Counted from the first letter of the stretch, positions 1-10,180 are shown. The stretch: DNA of 64,000 nucleotides from Fluviicola sp. (GCF_039596395.1 NZ_JBCNJT010000005.1:93229-157228), one strand, 5' to 3'. Notes: a model not told the origin generated them from the sequence alone. Numbers and translations: made by a program.

Positions 1-532
1 TCATTCCAACCGGTAATTCTCCTGCTGTTGCACTTACAGTAAAATGCCCGCTAGCCGGAATATTGAACGTTTTTCCCGGAATGGTATTTACATATCCGTT
101 TGTAGAATCCAATGCGTTGATGTAAAATTTCGCTTCGTACTTTGTAAGGTCCAGGTTATTGGAAAGCACGTCTCCCTGGAACGTCAAAGCATTACCGTTA
201 AATGTTGGTCCCGGCTCCACATACGTAGAAGCACTGATATATTTCGCACCTTCACCTGTTGACTGGTCTACCCAGTAAGCATCCGTAGGATCTGCTGCAT
301 ATAAGTTAAAGTTCGGTTGCAAAGTCATGGTATTTGCACCTGTATTAATAGTGGTTTGCAAATCTGCAATTCCCCACTGAGAACCCCATAAATAACCTCC
401 TCCGTTTGCAGGAGTTTCGAAAACATTTACATAGCCAACCCACGAATCATTTGCGCTGAACGTGACGTTGTTCTGTGCCAAACCGGCAGAGGAAATCATG
501 GAGATCGATAGAATAGCATAAAGTTTTTTCAT
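1..532 (-). CDS. Secreted protein of unknown function, C-terminus cut by window edge
   Basis: An open frame runs leftwards from an ATG at 530-532 to the window edge without a stop, giving 177 residues. The N-terminus is a classic signal peptide (MKKLYAILSISMISSAGLAQ, cleavage expected after AQ). The mature part is rich in Asn, Thr, Gly and aromatic residues (for example NGGGYLWGSQWGIADL), as in Bacteroidota surface and secreted proteins. The family is not recognised. A T9SS sorting domain, if present, would lie outside the window. It is transcribed in the same direction as the regulator gene to its right, with a 92-bp AT-rich gap. Reality of the gene is near certain; function is unknown. Confidence 0.85.
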   Translation of the reverse strand, partial: MKKLYAILSISMISSAGLAQNNVTFSANDSWVGYVNVFETPANGGGYLWGSQWGIADLQTTINTGANTMTLQPNFNLYAADPTDAYWVDQSTGEGAKYISASTYVEPGPTFNGNALTFQGDVLSNNLDLTKYEAKFYINALDSTNGYVNTIPGKTFNIPASGHFTVSATAGELPVGM

Positions 533-624
533 AACATATTAATTTAGTATGAAATAAATATAATTGTATTTTTTACAATAAGCAAAAAAACACATTAATT
601 TTTACGCTAATTCTAATTTTTGTA

Positions 625-1323
625 CTAGATTCTAAAGAAGAAATCATCTTCCTCCGTCAACTCCTTGTAGCGTTTAAAGTCGAATCGGAACAAAGTAGCC
701 GGACGATGCTTGACATTGATCTGTTTTTCATGCAGTTTCACCAACGGCAGCGGCTTGATTTTCTTTCTGAAATTTGCTTTGTCCATCTCCACATCAAAGG
801 CATATTCATACAATTGCTGCATTTCGTTGAGGGTAAATTTAGCAGGAAGCAAATCGAAACAAATCGGTTCGCGTTGCAGCTTTTGTTTCAGCATGTCGAA
901 AGTAGATTCCAGGATCAGATTGTGGTCGAAAGCCAACTGGGGTAATTTTTTAATAGACACCCATCTCACTTCTTCCGCCCAGGAAGCAGCCTCCACATTT
1001 AAATCGTCAATTTTCACCAATGCAAAATAAGCACTGGTAATGACACGTCCCTGCGGGTGTCGGTTCGGTTTCCCGAAAGTTTCACCCTGGTGCAATTCGA
1101 TGCCATTCAGTTTAGTCAGCTCCGTCAATATCCGCGATGCAGCATCCGGAAGGTCTTCATCCGGATAAACCAAATCTCCCGGAATAGCCCATTCACCCAG
1201 ATAAGGCTCCATGGCACGCTTGATCAACAGAACTTTAATTTCTCCTTCGCGGTACCCGAAGATGACACAATCCAACGAAAAGGAATAGGAGAAAAAATTA
1301 TCAAACTTGATTTTATATGACAT
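625..1323 (-). CDS. NUDIX-domain transcriptional regulator (NrtR/AraR-like)
   Basis: The 232-residue protein has an N-terminal NUDIX fold (about residues 15-150: CVIFGYREGEIKVLLIKR, then a Nudix-box region GDLVYPDEDLPDAAS followed by RILTEL) and a C-terminal winged-helix-like part (about 150-232), the architecture of NrtR/AraR-type sugar and NAD regulators. The Nudix box is degenerate: the REUxEE core reads RILTEL, so two of the metal-binding glutamates are lost. That fits a ligand-sensing regulator better than a hydrolase. It is the last gene of a leftward operon, 4 nt after the beta-glucosidase stop. The divergent Entner-Doudoroff operon is a plausible target (inference). A true Nudix hydrolase is less likely. 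Confidence 0.85.
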   Translation of the reverse strand: MSYKIKFDNFFSYSFSLDCVIFGYREGEIKVLLIKRAMEPYLGEWAIPGDLVYPDEDLPDAASRILTELTKLNGIELHQGETFGKPNRHPQGRVITSAYFALVKIDDLNVEAASWAEEVRWVSIKKLPQLAFDHNLILESTFDMLKQKLQREPICFDLLPAKFTLNEMQQLYEYAFDVEMDKANFRKKIKPLPLVKLHEKQINVKHRPATLFRFDFKRYKELTEEDDFFFRI

Positions 1324-1327
1324 CGGA

Positions 1328-3619
1328 CTAATTTAATTCAAAATTAGAAATTAGTTTATTGATTCTCACACTAAATGTTCCCGGCTCGGAAATCCACTTC
1401 CCATCCGTGTCCGCAAATTTTAAATCATCCGGCTTAATCTGGAATTGAACGGTTTTTGTTTCTCCGGGTGCCAATTCTATTTTTTGGAATGCTTTTAAGG
1501 ATTTTCCTGCTGGAACAAGGGATGCAAATTCGTCTGAAAGGTAGAACTGCACCACTTCTTTTCCGGCAACCTTCCCGGTGTTTTTAACTTCAACGGAAAC
1601 GGTGATACTCTCTGATTTTGTCACCGATTTCTTACTTAAAACCAGGTTGGAATACTCGAACGACGTGTAGCTCAATCCAAAACCGAAATCCCATTGCGGA
1701 TCGTAGGCATCAAATCCGTTTTTATGGCGGTCCACACTTCTCGGATGGTCGTAGAATTCAACCTGTCCGTCGTATTTCTGATAAGTATAAGGCAACTTCC
1801 CGGAGAAATTCACTTCCCCGTAAAGCAAATCCACCAACGCCTCCGCCCCGAAATCTCCCGGCAGGTAAGTCTGCACGATCGCCGAAGCATCCGGAACGAT
1901 ATCCCGGATAATGCGCGGCCTTGCTTCCGCCAGCACCAGCACAACCGGTTTTCCGGTAGCGTAAGCCTCTTTTGCAAGCTGCTGTTGTTCCGGAAGCAGG
2001 TTTAAGGAACGGATATCTCCGGGTTTTTCCGTAGCAGGGTATTCTCCCAAACAAAGAACAATAACGTCGCTGGTTGCAGCTTTCGACTTAAAGTCTTCCA
2101 TTCCAACCAGGTGAGCCGCTTCGTACCCATTTTCAGTTACGAGCTTGCATCCTTCGCTGTAAGCCACATTTTCTTTCCCCAATACCTTTTGGAATTCTTC
2201 CAGAATAGAAGTTCTTCCGGCAGTATTAAAACTCTGGTTGTCTCCCTGCCAGGTATGTGTCCAGGCACCGTTCAGGTACATGAGGTTGTTGGCAGCAGGG
2301 CCGCTCACCAACACTTTCTGACTCTTTTTTAACGGGAGGATTTCTTCCTTGTTCTTCAATAAAGTAATGGATTCCTGTGCCGCAGTCAAAGCAGCCTGCT
2401 GGTGCTTCACAGATGCAAATTCCGGGTATTTCTTCGCCTGGTTCATATTTTTCTCGTATAATCCAAGCAGTATTTTCACTCTCAAAATGCGTCGGACAGC
2501 ATCATCCAGACGGGCCATCGGAATACTTCCTTCATTGACCGCTTCCGTCATCAGTTTGCAGTATTCCTGGTAGTACGGAGCGTAAGGCACCATACTCATA
2601 TCCACACCTGCATTGATCGCCTGAACAATTCCGGCTTTGGTGGTTTCCGCTGTGCGGTGAACGGTATTCAGCATCAGGAAATCTTCCCAGTCTGACACGG
2701 CAAAACCTTCAAAATTCCATTCTCCCTTCAATACTTCTGTCAATAAATGATAGTTGGCATGCCCGGGAATACCGTTCACTGTTCCGCTATTGATCATGAC
2801 AGTCAGCGCACCTTCTTTCGTGGCTGCTTCAAAAGCCGGCAGGTACAATTCACGCATGTATTTTTCAGGGATCCATCCCGGAGTACGGTCCCTTCCGCTA
2901 ATCGGGCTGCTGTATCCTACAAAATGCTTCATGCAGGAAGCCACGTGATACGCATCAATTTTAGGGCTTCCCTGGTATCCCTTGATAATCTTCTGACCCA
3001 AAACGGAAGCCAGGTACGGATCTTCTCCCAGCGTTTCAAAAGTACGCGACCACAATGGCTGACGTGCCAGGTCCAGAACCGGGGAAAAATTCCAGTGGAT
3101 TCCCGAAGCTCTGCATTCATACGCTACGATTTCACCGAATTGCTCGGCCAATGCCGGGTTCCAGGTTGCTGCCAACCCGATTTCCTGCGGAAAAAGCGTT
3201 CCTCCGATCGTATAATTGACCCCGTGAATGGCATCAATACCGTAAATAATTGGTGATTTGGATTGTTTTGTCAGGTAGGGATCGTGAACCAGTTTCATCA
3301 CTTCCTCCCATTCTTTCAAGGACAAAGTGTGCCAGCCTACATTCAGCACGGAACCTACCCCGTATTGAACAATGGCTTCCTGTACCTTTTTAGGATCCAC
3401 GGAAACCGGCTCTATGACTTTTCCTTCGCTGTCGGTTTTCAACAGCACATCCAGTGTGACCTGGCAGGTTTGCCCCACCTTTTCATGCACACTCATGGAT
3501 TTTAATAACTCCTCAATTTTTTGTTCGATTTCAGGGGTGCTGATGCTTTGTGCCTTTTGTGTCCAGCCAAAGAAAGCAGACAGGCCAAATAAAGTAGCAA
3601 TAACAATTCTCTTATTCAT
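1328..3619 (-). CDS. bglX: Beta-glucosidase, glycoside hydrolase family 3 (BglX-like)
   Basis: The 763-residue secreted GH3 enzyme should hydrolyse terminal beta-linked glucose from oligosaccharides in the periplasm. ATG at 3619 is preferred over an in-frame TTG nine bases upstream because it begins a clean signal peptide (MNKRIVIATLFGLSAFFGW). Domains: GH3 N-terminal TIM barrel (about 30-370) with IYGIDAIHGVNY and the nucleophile Asp in the SDW motif (about residue 310); GH3 C-terminal alpha/beta domain (about 400-610); and a C-terminal fibronectin-III-like domain (about 665-755). Length matches BglX. It lies 40 nt after the sugar kinase gene and 4 nt before the NUDIX regulator, so its glucose product can feed the kinase and the divergent Entner-Doudoroff operon. 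Confidence 0.95.
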   Translation of the reverse strand: MNKRIVIATLFGLSAFFGWTQKAQSISTPEIEQKIEELLKSMSVHEKVGQTCQVTLDVLLKTDSEGKVIEPVSVDPKKVQEAIVQYGVGSVLNVGWHTLSLKEWEEVMKLVHDPYLTKQSKSPIIYGIDAIHGVNYTIGGTLFPQEIGLAATWNPALAEQFGEIVAYECRASGIHWNFSPVLDLARQPLWSRTFETLGEDPYLASVLGQKIIKGYQGSPKIDAYHVASCMKHFVGYSSPISGRDRTPGWIPEKYMRELYLPAFEAATKEGALTVMINSGTVNGIPGHANYHLLTEVLKGEWNFEGFAVSDWEDFLMLNTVHRTAETTKAGIVQAINAGVDMSMVPYAPYYQEYCKLMTEAVNEGSIPMARLDDAVRRILRVKILLGLYEKNMNQAKKYPEFASVKHQQAALTAAQESITLLKNKEEILPLKKSQKVLVSGPAANNLMYLNGAWTHTWQGDNQSFNTAGRTSILEEFQKVLGKENVAYSEGCKLVTENGYEAAHLVGMEDFKSKAATSDVIVLCLGEYPATEKPGDIRSLNLLPEQQQLAKEAYATGKPVVLVLAEARPRIIRDIVPDASAIVQTYLPGDFGAEALVDLLYGEVNFSGKLPYTYQKYDGQVEFYDHPRSVDRHKNGFDAYDPQWDFGFGLSYTSFEYSNLVLSKKSVTKSESITVSVEVKNTGKVAGKEVVQFYLSDEFASLVPAGKSLKAFQKIELAPGETKTVQFQIKPDDLKFADTDGKWISEPGTFSVRINKLISNFELN

Positions 3620-3659
3620 AGTATTCAATTCGATTAATAGCTAAATGCGTGCAGGGAAC

Positions 3660-4538
3660 TCAGCCCATTTTTTTAATGAAGGATTTACTGAATTCCAGTT
3701 CCGACAACCGCTCGTGGTACTGAACCAAATGTTCCAGCGGACGGCGGATAATCCTTCCCACCTTAATCCCGTTCTTTTCACAAACTTCATGCAGTTCATC
3801 CTGGAGCAAGCTGGCCACCGACCCTACAAAATTCACCTCCACATCCCGGTAATTCTCATAACATTTCACGTGAACATCGATAAAATCCTGGAAAGCCGAT
3901 TCAATCAACCGCTGTGAATAGCTCAAATTCTTATAGTGAACCAATGTTTTCATAAAAGAAGCAATATAGACATTGGCATCCGGCTTGCGGTATACATTTT
4001 CGAAAATGACTTCTTTCGTAATCTGCTGAGCCTCCAGGTCCTGCGCAATCGTATCCGGCAGGCGCTTGTACAGATAATCAGAAATCAACTTTTTACCTAA
4101 ATAGCAGCCGCTACCCTCATCGCCCAGTATATAACTCAATGCCGGCACTTCTTCAGACACGCTGACCCCGTCATAATAACAGGAATTGGATCCCGTTCCC
4201 AAAATACAGGCAATTTCTGGTTTCCCGCTGTAACAGGCATACGCGGATGCAGCAAGGTCGTGATTCACATATATTTTAGCGTTTGTAAAAAAAGCTGCAA
4301 GTCCTTTTTCTATGATCCGATTCAAATGAGGACTGGAACATCCTGCGCCGTAAAAAAACAATTGTTCCACTTTTTCCTTGATCAAATCCAGTTCCAGGTG
4401 ATCGTGCAGCTCCAACAGGATATCTTCCTTACTGTGAAAATAAGGATTGAACCCCTTCGTGTTGTACGCCATTTTAACACCATCACCTACCACCATCCAA
4501 TCGGCTTTGGTTGATCCGCTTTCAACAACTATAAACAT
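3660..4538 (-). CDS. BadF/BadG-family sugar kinase (N-acetylglucosamine kinase-like)
   Basis: This 292-residue ASKHA-fold ATPase belongs to the BadF/BadG/BcrA/BcrD family, which includes N-acetylglucosamine and glucosamine kinases. The phosphate-1 motif is at the N-terminus (VVESGSTKADWMVV), the second phosphate loop is CILGTGSNSCYY (about 130-141), and LGDEGSGCYLG follows. It is the first gene of a leftward operon with the beta-glucosidase and the NUDIX regulator. It is divergent from zwf across a 107-bp promoter region. The context suggests phosphorylation of glucose or an amino sugar released by the GH3 enzyme, and it may be the hexokinase feeding Zwf. Substrate cannot be read from sequence alone. 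Confidence 0.85.
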   Translation of the reverse strand: MFIVVESGSTKADWMVVGDGVKMAYNTKGFNPYFHSKEDILLELHDHLELDLIKEKVEQLFFYGAGCSSPHLNRIIEKGLAAFFTNAKIYVNHDLAASAYACYSGKPEIACILGTGSNSCYYDGVSVSEEVPALSYILGDEGSGCYLGKKLISDYLYKRLPDTIAQDLEAQQITKEVIFENVYRKPDANVYIASFMKTLVHYKNLSYSQRLIESAFQDFIDVHVKCYENYRDVEVNFVGSVASLLQDELHEVCEKNGIKVGRIIRRPLEHLVQYHERLSELEFSKSFIKKMG

Positions 4539-4566
4539 TTCATATTATATTTCATGGTTTATATCT

Positions 4567-4623
4567 CAAATGTAACAAAAAATTAATAGTTATTGTTAAT
4601 TTTACTAAAAGTGTTTACATTTG
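4567..4623. promoter_or_regulatory. Divergent promoter region with inverted repeat between the kinase and zwf
   Basis: Two Bacteroidota-type -7 boxes (TAnnTTTG) face apart: TACATTTG on the minus strand at 4567-4574 for the kinase operon, and TACATTTG on the plus strand at 4616-4623 for zwf. The plus-strand box has a partial -33 element (ATTG ending at 4595) at about 20-bp spacing. Between them lies an inverted repeat with 8-bp arms, AAAATTAA at 4579-4586 and TTAATTTT at 4596-4603, separated by 9 bp. The symmetric site between two sugar operons is a candidate operator for the NUDIX regulator. It is AT-only, so the operator assignment is weak. Confidence 0.45.
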
Positions 4624-4645
4624 ATAGAAAATTTTGAAATTCACT

Positions 4646-6088
4646 ATGACAGCAAATCAACTCACAGCGGACATTACTTCATTCAACCTCGTTATTTTCG
4701 GAGGCGATGGAGATTTGGCCCGCCGCAAAATTATTCCGGCACTTTACTACCGGTTTGCCGACAATCAATTGCAGGTTGATTTTAATCTGTTTTGTATTTC
4801 CAGGAGCCATTCCGATGAAAATGCGTTTAAAAAACAGCTGCTGGAATTCATAGACGGTCCGGATAAGCTTGTAGACAAGTTTATGAAACAGGTGGTTTTT
4901 ATGCACATTCCGCAAAATGACGTGGAAAATTATTCGGTGCTGAAAAACGCCCTGGATAAAAATCCCGATTTCCAGCGCATATTCTACCTTTCGGTGCCTT
5001 CCTCGGCATTCCCGGAAATCTGCGACACCATGCTGGCCGCTGATCTGATCCGTGAAAGCAGCAAAGTAGTATTGGAGAAACCGCTCGGCCATGATTTGAA
5101 ATCAAGTATCGAGATCAATAGTGTCATTTCAAAAGCATTTAAAGAATCCCAGATCTTCCGGATCGATCACTACCTGGGAAAAGAAACTGTGCAGAACCTG
5201 ATGGTATTGCGTTTTGCCAATCACTTGTTTGAACGTGCCTGGAATGCCGAAAACATCGAAAACATTCAGATAACGGTAGCAGAGTCGATCGGAGTGGAAA
5301 AACGCGGTGCTTTTTACGACAAAACAGGAGCATTGCTGGACATGGTGCAAAATCACCTGTTGCAGCTGCTTTGCCTGATCGCTATGGAACCGCCTTTCAG
5401 CCTGGACCCGGATGCCGTGCGCAATGAAAAACTGAAAGTCCTGAAATCACTGCGTCCTTTTACCAAAGAAATGCTGCGCACGGAAATTGTTCGCGGACAG
5501 TATACCCGAGGAACAGTAGACGGTAAAAAAATCCATTCCTACCTGGAAGATATCGACGCTTACGAATCCGATACGGAAACGTTTGTAGCCATGAAAGTGC
5601 ACATTGACAACTGGCGCTGGAAAAACACTCCTGTTTACCTGAGAACAGGGAAACGCATGAAAAAAAGGTATTCCGACATCGTTATCAACTTCAAGGAATT
5701 GCCTCACAACATTTTCCCGGATTCCAAATACCCGTTACAAAACAAACTCATCATCCGCCTGCAACCCGAAGAACGGATCGAACTGGTGCAATTAAGTAAA
5801 ATTCCCGGACCTGGCGGATATCGTTTTAAACCCATATCTTTAAAGCTAGACTTCATGGATTCGTTCAAAGACCGGATGCCGGATGCTTATGAACGATTGA
5901 TCATTGATGTGATCCGGGGCAATCAGACCCTGTTTATGCGTCACGATGAATTAATGGCAGCCTGGGAATGGATCGAATCCATCAACAAACATTGGCAAAA
6001 AGAGGTTCCGATTCATTTGTATGAATCCGGAAGCTGGGGCCCGGGAGATTTTATTTTAGACAACGGCACAAGATGGCAAACACATTAG
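4646..6088 (+). CDS. zwf: Glucose-6-phosphate 1-dehydrogenase
   Basis: This 480-residue enzyme oxidises glucose-6-phosphate to 6-phosphogluconolactone with NAD(P)+. The N-terminal dinucleotide-binding motif is FGGDGDLARRK, the substrate and catalytic signature RIDHYLGKE is present (about residues 175-183), and the C-terminal domain has PVYLRTGKRM. ATG at 4646 (MTANQLT) is chosen over an in-frame TTG 12 bases upstream. A -7 box ends 22 bp upstream. It is the first gene of zwf-pgl-edd-eda-gap, overlapping pgl by 16 nt. Here it supplies the Entner-Doudoroff branch, since 6-phosphogluconate dehydratase follows and no gnd is present in the window. Confidence 0.97.
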   Translation: MTANQLTADITSFNLVIFGGDGDLARRKIIPALYYRFADNQLQVDFNLFCISRSHSDENAFKKQLLEFIDGPDKLVDKFMKQVVFMHIPQNDVENYSVLKNALDKNPDFQRIFYLSVPSSAFPEICDTMLAADLIRESSKVVLEKPLGHDLKSSIEINSVISKAFKESQIFRIDHYLGKETVQNLMVLRFANHLFERAWNAENIENIQITVAESIGVEKRGAFYDKTGALLDMVQNHLLQLLCLIAMEPPFSLDPDAVRNEKLKVLKSLRPFTKEMLRTEIVRGQYTRGTVDGKKIHSYLEDIDAYESDTETFVAMKVHIDNWRWKNTPVYLRTGKRMKKRYSDIVINFKELPHNIFPDSKYPLQNKLIIRLQPEERIELVQLSKIPGPGGYRFKPISLKLDFMDSFKDRMPDAYERLIIDVIRGNQTLFMRHDELMAAWEWIESINKHWQKEVPIHLYESGSWGPGDFILDNGTRWQTH

Positions 6089-6753
6089 ACATCCATATTT
6101 TCGATCAAAAAAGTGATTTGATCCAACAAGTAACCCAATCCATCCTGGAAGACATCCGTCATTACGTCAATGTCTTTGGTGATGCCCGCATCCTGCTTTC
6201 CGGCGGAAGTACACCCGGGCCGGTTTATAAGGAATTGGACACGCATATAAGCAACCTGCAGGTAATTATCGGGTTGGTTGACGAACGTTATGTGGCTTTT
6301 GAAAGCGAATACAGCAACGAACGCCTCATCCGGGAATGTTTTCCGCAGTTGATGAATGTTTCGGGCAAACTGAAAGGAATGGTCTATGATCTGAACGATG
6401 AACACGCAAATATCGGGCGTGTTGCCGAAGAATACCGGATTTTTTCCGAGCGCACAGACATCGTTTTGCTGGGAATGGGTGAAGACGGACATTTTGCTTC
6501 GATTTTCCCCAATGATCCGGCCTCAGAGCTTGCATTGCAGGAAAGTAATCAGTCAATCCGTTCCACCAGAGCTCCCAATTACCCCAATCAGCGCATTACC
6601 TGGGATTTGAAAAGCCTCTGCCAGGCACGAACTGCCTATTTGGTCATTACCGGGGAAAAGAAACTGGACTTATTACTGGATTCAACGCTGAACCTGCCCA
6701 TTCATCACTTATTACAAGCAAATCCAGAACTAAAAATTTATCATTCGAAATGA
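6073..6753 (+). CDS. pgl: 6-Phosphogluconolactonase
   Basis: This 226-residue SugarP_isomerase-fold enzyme (DevB/Pgl type) hydrolyses 6-phosphogluconolactone to 6-phosphogluconate. Recognisable motifs are LLSGGSTPGPVYKEL near residues 41-55, VDERYVAFESEYSN, and LLGMGEDGHFASIFP (about 131-145), the family signature containing the catalytic His region. The length is usual for the family. The start overlaps the end of zwf by 16 nt and the stop overlaps the edd start as ATGA, so translation is probably coupled. Confidence 0.96.
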   Translation: MANTLDIHIFDQKSDLIQQVTQSILEDIRHYVNVFGDARILLSGGSTPGPVYKELDTHISNLQVIIGLVDERYVAFESEYSNERLIRECFPQLMNVSGKLKGMVYDLNDEHANIGRVAEEYRIFSERTDIVLLGMGEDGHFASIFPNDPASELALQESNQSIRSTRAPNYPNQRITWDLKSLCQARTAYLVITGEKKLDLLLDSTLNLPIHHLLQANPELKIYHSK

Positions 6754-8549
6754 CTATTCATCCAATAATACAGGAAGTTACAGAGCGTATCCGATTGCGC
6801 AGTGCTTCATCTCGGAACACCTACCTGGAACAGGTGAACAAAAACTTTAACCGGGACACGGGACGCAGAGGTTTAAGCTGCGGAAACCTGGCGCATGGCT
6901 TTGCGGGATGTGCGGCAGATGAAAAAGCCGTAATCGCAGCCGGAACCGAACCGAACATGGGAATCATCACGGCTTATAACGACATGTTATCTGCACACAA
7001 ACCTTATGAAACATACCCGGAAGAATTCCGCAAATACGCCAAAGAATTCAATGCTACCGTGCAGGTTGCAGGAGCAACTCCGGCTATGTGCGACGGCGTT
7101 ACGCAGGGAATGGAAGGCATGGACCTGTCATTACTCAGCCGGGATGTCATCGCTTTATCAGCAGCCATCGGATTGTCGCACAGCATGTTTGACGGTGTTT
7201 TCAACTTCGGAATTTGTGATAAAATTGTTCCGGGACTCATGATCGGGAATTTAAGCTTCGGCCATCACCCGGTGGTTTTTGTTCCTGCAGGCCCCATGCC
7301 GAGTGGTATTTCAAACGATGAAAAAGCACGCATCCGCCAGGATTTTGCAGAAGGTAAAATCGGGCGCGAAGAATTATTGAAAGGAGAAGCAGATTCCTAC
7401 CATTCACCGGGAACATGTACCTTTTACGGAACAGCAAACAGCAACCAGATGCTGATGGAAATCATGGGCATGCAGCTTCCGGGATCCAGTTTTGTGAATC
7501 CGGGAACAAAGATGCGGGCAGCACTCAATCACGCAGCCGTGAAAACACTGACTGAAAATATCCGGCTGAAGGACATTTCACGCTCCATCGGGTATATCAT
7601 CGACGAAAAAGCCATCGTAAACGGAATTATCGGGCTGTTGGCTACCGGCGGTTCCACCAATCATACCTTGCATTTGATCGCCATGGCAAAAGCAGCCGGG
7701 ATCCACATCACCTGGGACGATTTTTCCGTACTTTCGGAAGTCATTCCGTTGATTTGCCGCGTTTATCCGAACGGAGCCGCAGACGTTAACCATTTTCATG
7801 CCGCAGGCGGAATGGCATTCGTCATCAAGACCTTGTTGAAAAATGGTTTGCTTCATGAAGATGTCAACACCATCCTGGGAAAAGGCTTGTCGAAATACAC
7901 CAAAGAACCCAAACTGATCAACAAAGTCATTGTTTACGTAGAAGGACCGGAAGCTTCCCTCAACGAAAGCGTGGTTCGAAGTGCCGAAAACCCGTTCCAG
8001 GAAACCGGCGGATTGAAAGTCCTGAACGGAAACCTTGGAGTATCGGTCATCAAAACATCCGCTGTAGATCCTTCTCACCATCATGTAGAAGCTCCGGCAA
8101 TCGTATTTGACGACCAGGACGACCTGATTGCAGCATTTAAAAAAGGAGAACTGGAAAAAGACTTCATCGCGGTAATCCCGTTCCAGGGACCGAAACAAAA
8201 AGGGATGCCCGAGTTGCATAAATTGACACCGACCCTGACAATCCTTCAGAAAAGAGGATTTAAAGTAGGTTTGGTAACCGACGGAAGAATGTCGGGAGCA
8301 TCCGGGAAAGTTCCCGCTGCTATTCACGTGACACCGGAAGCCGCAAATGGCGGGCCTATCGGAAAAATCCAAACAGGAGACTGGATTTCCCTGGACGGAA
8401 CAAATGGTCATTTGGAATGTAAAACACCCGGATTTTTGGACCGGGAAACACGCTCGGTGGTTTATCACGACGACAGTCACGGCCGCCAGTTATTTAAGAA
8501 CCTCAGAAGCCTCATTTCCTCCAGCGATGAAGGGGCCGGAATACTTTAA
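6750..8549 (+). CDS. edd: Phosphogluconate dehydratase (Entner-Doudoroff)
   Basis: The 599-residue IlvD/Edd-family [4Fe-4S] dehydratase converts 6-phosphogluconate to 2-keto-3-deoxy-6-phosphogluconate. The diagnostic N-terminal stretch has AGCAADEKAVIAAG and IITAYNDMLSAHKPYE. Further family motifs are PAMCDGVTQGMEGMDLSLLS, SMFDGVFNFGICDKIVPG (with conserved cysteines expected to hold the cluster) and the C-terminal VTDGRMSGASGKVPAAIHV. Its closest paralogue family, IlvD, is shorter and lacks the long N-terminal part. Edd is favoured both by sequence and by its position between pgl and eda. Confidence 0.97.
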   Translation: MTIHPIIQEVTERIRLRSASSRNTYLEQVNKNFNRDTGRRGLSCGNLAHGFAGCAADEKAVIAAGTEPNMGIITAYNDMLSAHKPYETYPEEFRKYAKEFNATVQVAGATPAMCDGVTQGMEGMDLSLLSRDVIALSAAIGLSHSMFDGVFNFGICDKIVPGLMIGNLSFGHHPVVFVPAGPMPSGISNDEKARIRQDFAEGKIGREELLKGEADSYHSPGTCTFYGTANSNQMLMEIMGMQLPGSSFVNPGTKMRAALNHAAVKTLTENIRLKDISRSIGYIIDEKAIVNGIIGLLATGGSTNHTLHLIAMAKAAGIHITWDDFSVLSEVIPLICRVYPNGAADVNHFHAAGGMAFVIKTLLKNGLLHEDVNTILGKGLSKYTKEPKLINKVIVYVEGPEASLNESVVRSAENPFQETGGLKVLNGNLGVSVIKTSAVDPSHHHVEAPAIVFDDQDDLIAAFKKGELEKDFIAVIPFQGPKQKGMPELHKLTPTLTILQKRGFKVGLVTDGRMSGASGKVPAAIHVTPEAANGGPIGKIQTGDWISLDGTNGHLECKTPGFLDRETRSVVYHDDSHGRQLFKNLRSLISSSDEGAGIL

Positions 8550-8552
8550 GCA

Positions 8553-9119
8553 ATGAGCACACAATTTGATATCGAACACATACTGAACCGGAATGAGTTG
8601 ATTCCTGTTGTTACGATCAACGCCTTATCCGAAGTGGACAGCGTGTATGAACAACTGAAGGCAAACAACATTTCGTGCATTGAGATTACTTTGAGAACTG
8701 CCGTTTCCTGGGACGCTATTCAATTATTCAAAGAACGTTACGGAGATCACTTCAGTGTTGGGGTCGGGACGATTAAATCGGTTGTCGACATAGAAAAATG
8801 CCAGGCATTGAAAGTCGATTTCCTGGTCAGCCCGGGAATTTCTGACTCGATGATTCCTGCATTAAACACCTGCGGAATCCCATTCCTTCCGGGCGTTGCT
8901 ACACCAAGCGACATCATCCGCGGACTGGAAGCAGGCTGGAAATACTTCAAATTTTTTCCGGCAGACCTCTTCGGCGGGATCAAAGCATTGAAGACTTACG
9001 GCAGTGTATTCAGCGAAGCAAAATTCTGCCCTACCGGCGGAATCAACGAAGCCAATTACAAAGAATTTCTGATGCTGGACAATGTGCTTGCAGTCGGAGG
9101 TTCGTGGCTAGTCAAATAA
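8553..9119 (+). CDS. eda: KDPG aldolase (2-keto-3-deoxy-6-phosphogluconate aldolase)
   Basis: This 188-residue class I aldolase cleaves KDPG into pyruvate and glyceraldehyde-3-phosphate. The family signatures are present: EITLRT with the catalytic Glu (about residues 43-48), VGVGTI, FLVSPGI, PFLPGVATPSD, YFKFFPAD carrying the Schiff-base lysine (about residue 131), and the phosphate-binding CPTGGI. It is slightly shorter than the enterobacterial enzyme (about 213 aa) but all catalytic segments are there. It starts 3 nt after the edd stop and is followed 17 nt later by the GAPDH gene, which consumes its product. Confidence 0.96.
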   Translation: MSTQFDIEHILNRNELIPVVTINALSEVDSVYEQLKANNISCIEITLRTAVSWDAIQLFKERYGDHFSVGVGTIKSVVDIEKCQALKVDFLVSPGISDSMIPALNTCGIPFLPGVATPSDIIRGLEAGWKYFKFFPADLFGGIKALKTYGSVFSEAKFCPTGGINEANYKEFLMLDNVLAVGGSWLVK

Positions 9120-9124
9120 CTTAA

Positions 9125-10135
<1,011 letters not shown>

Positions 10136-10146
10136 CATTTAATCAC

Positions 10147-10180
10147 ACAGTAGGCACGCGATTAATCGCGTGCCTACTGT
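10147..10180. repeat. Perfect 34-bp palindrome (REP-like) downstream of gap
   Basis: The left arm acagtaggcacgcgatt (17 nt) is followed without a spacer by its exact reverse complement. A run of T follows (TTTTTC), so the hairpin could also act as the terminator of the Entner-Doudoroff operon. The core GGCACGCGATTAATCGCGTGCC recurs in the 28-bp palindrome at 10779-10806, on the other side of the RAYT gene. The pair looks like REP elements mobilised by that transposase. Confidence 0.85.

Noticed and set aside
2747..3256. 169-codon open frame on the plus strand
   Set aside because: Antisense to the beta-glucosidase gene; no domain or start context.
7578..8480. 300-codon open frame on the minus strand
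   Set aside because: It lies wholly antisense to edd, has no recognisable protein features, and edd is certain.
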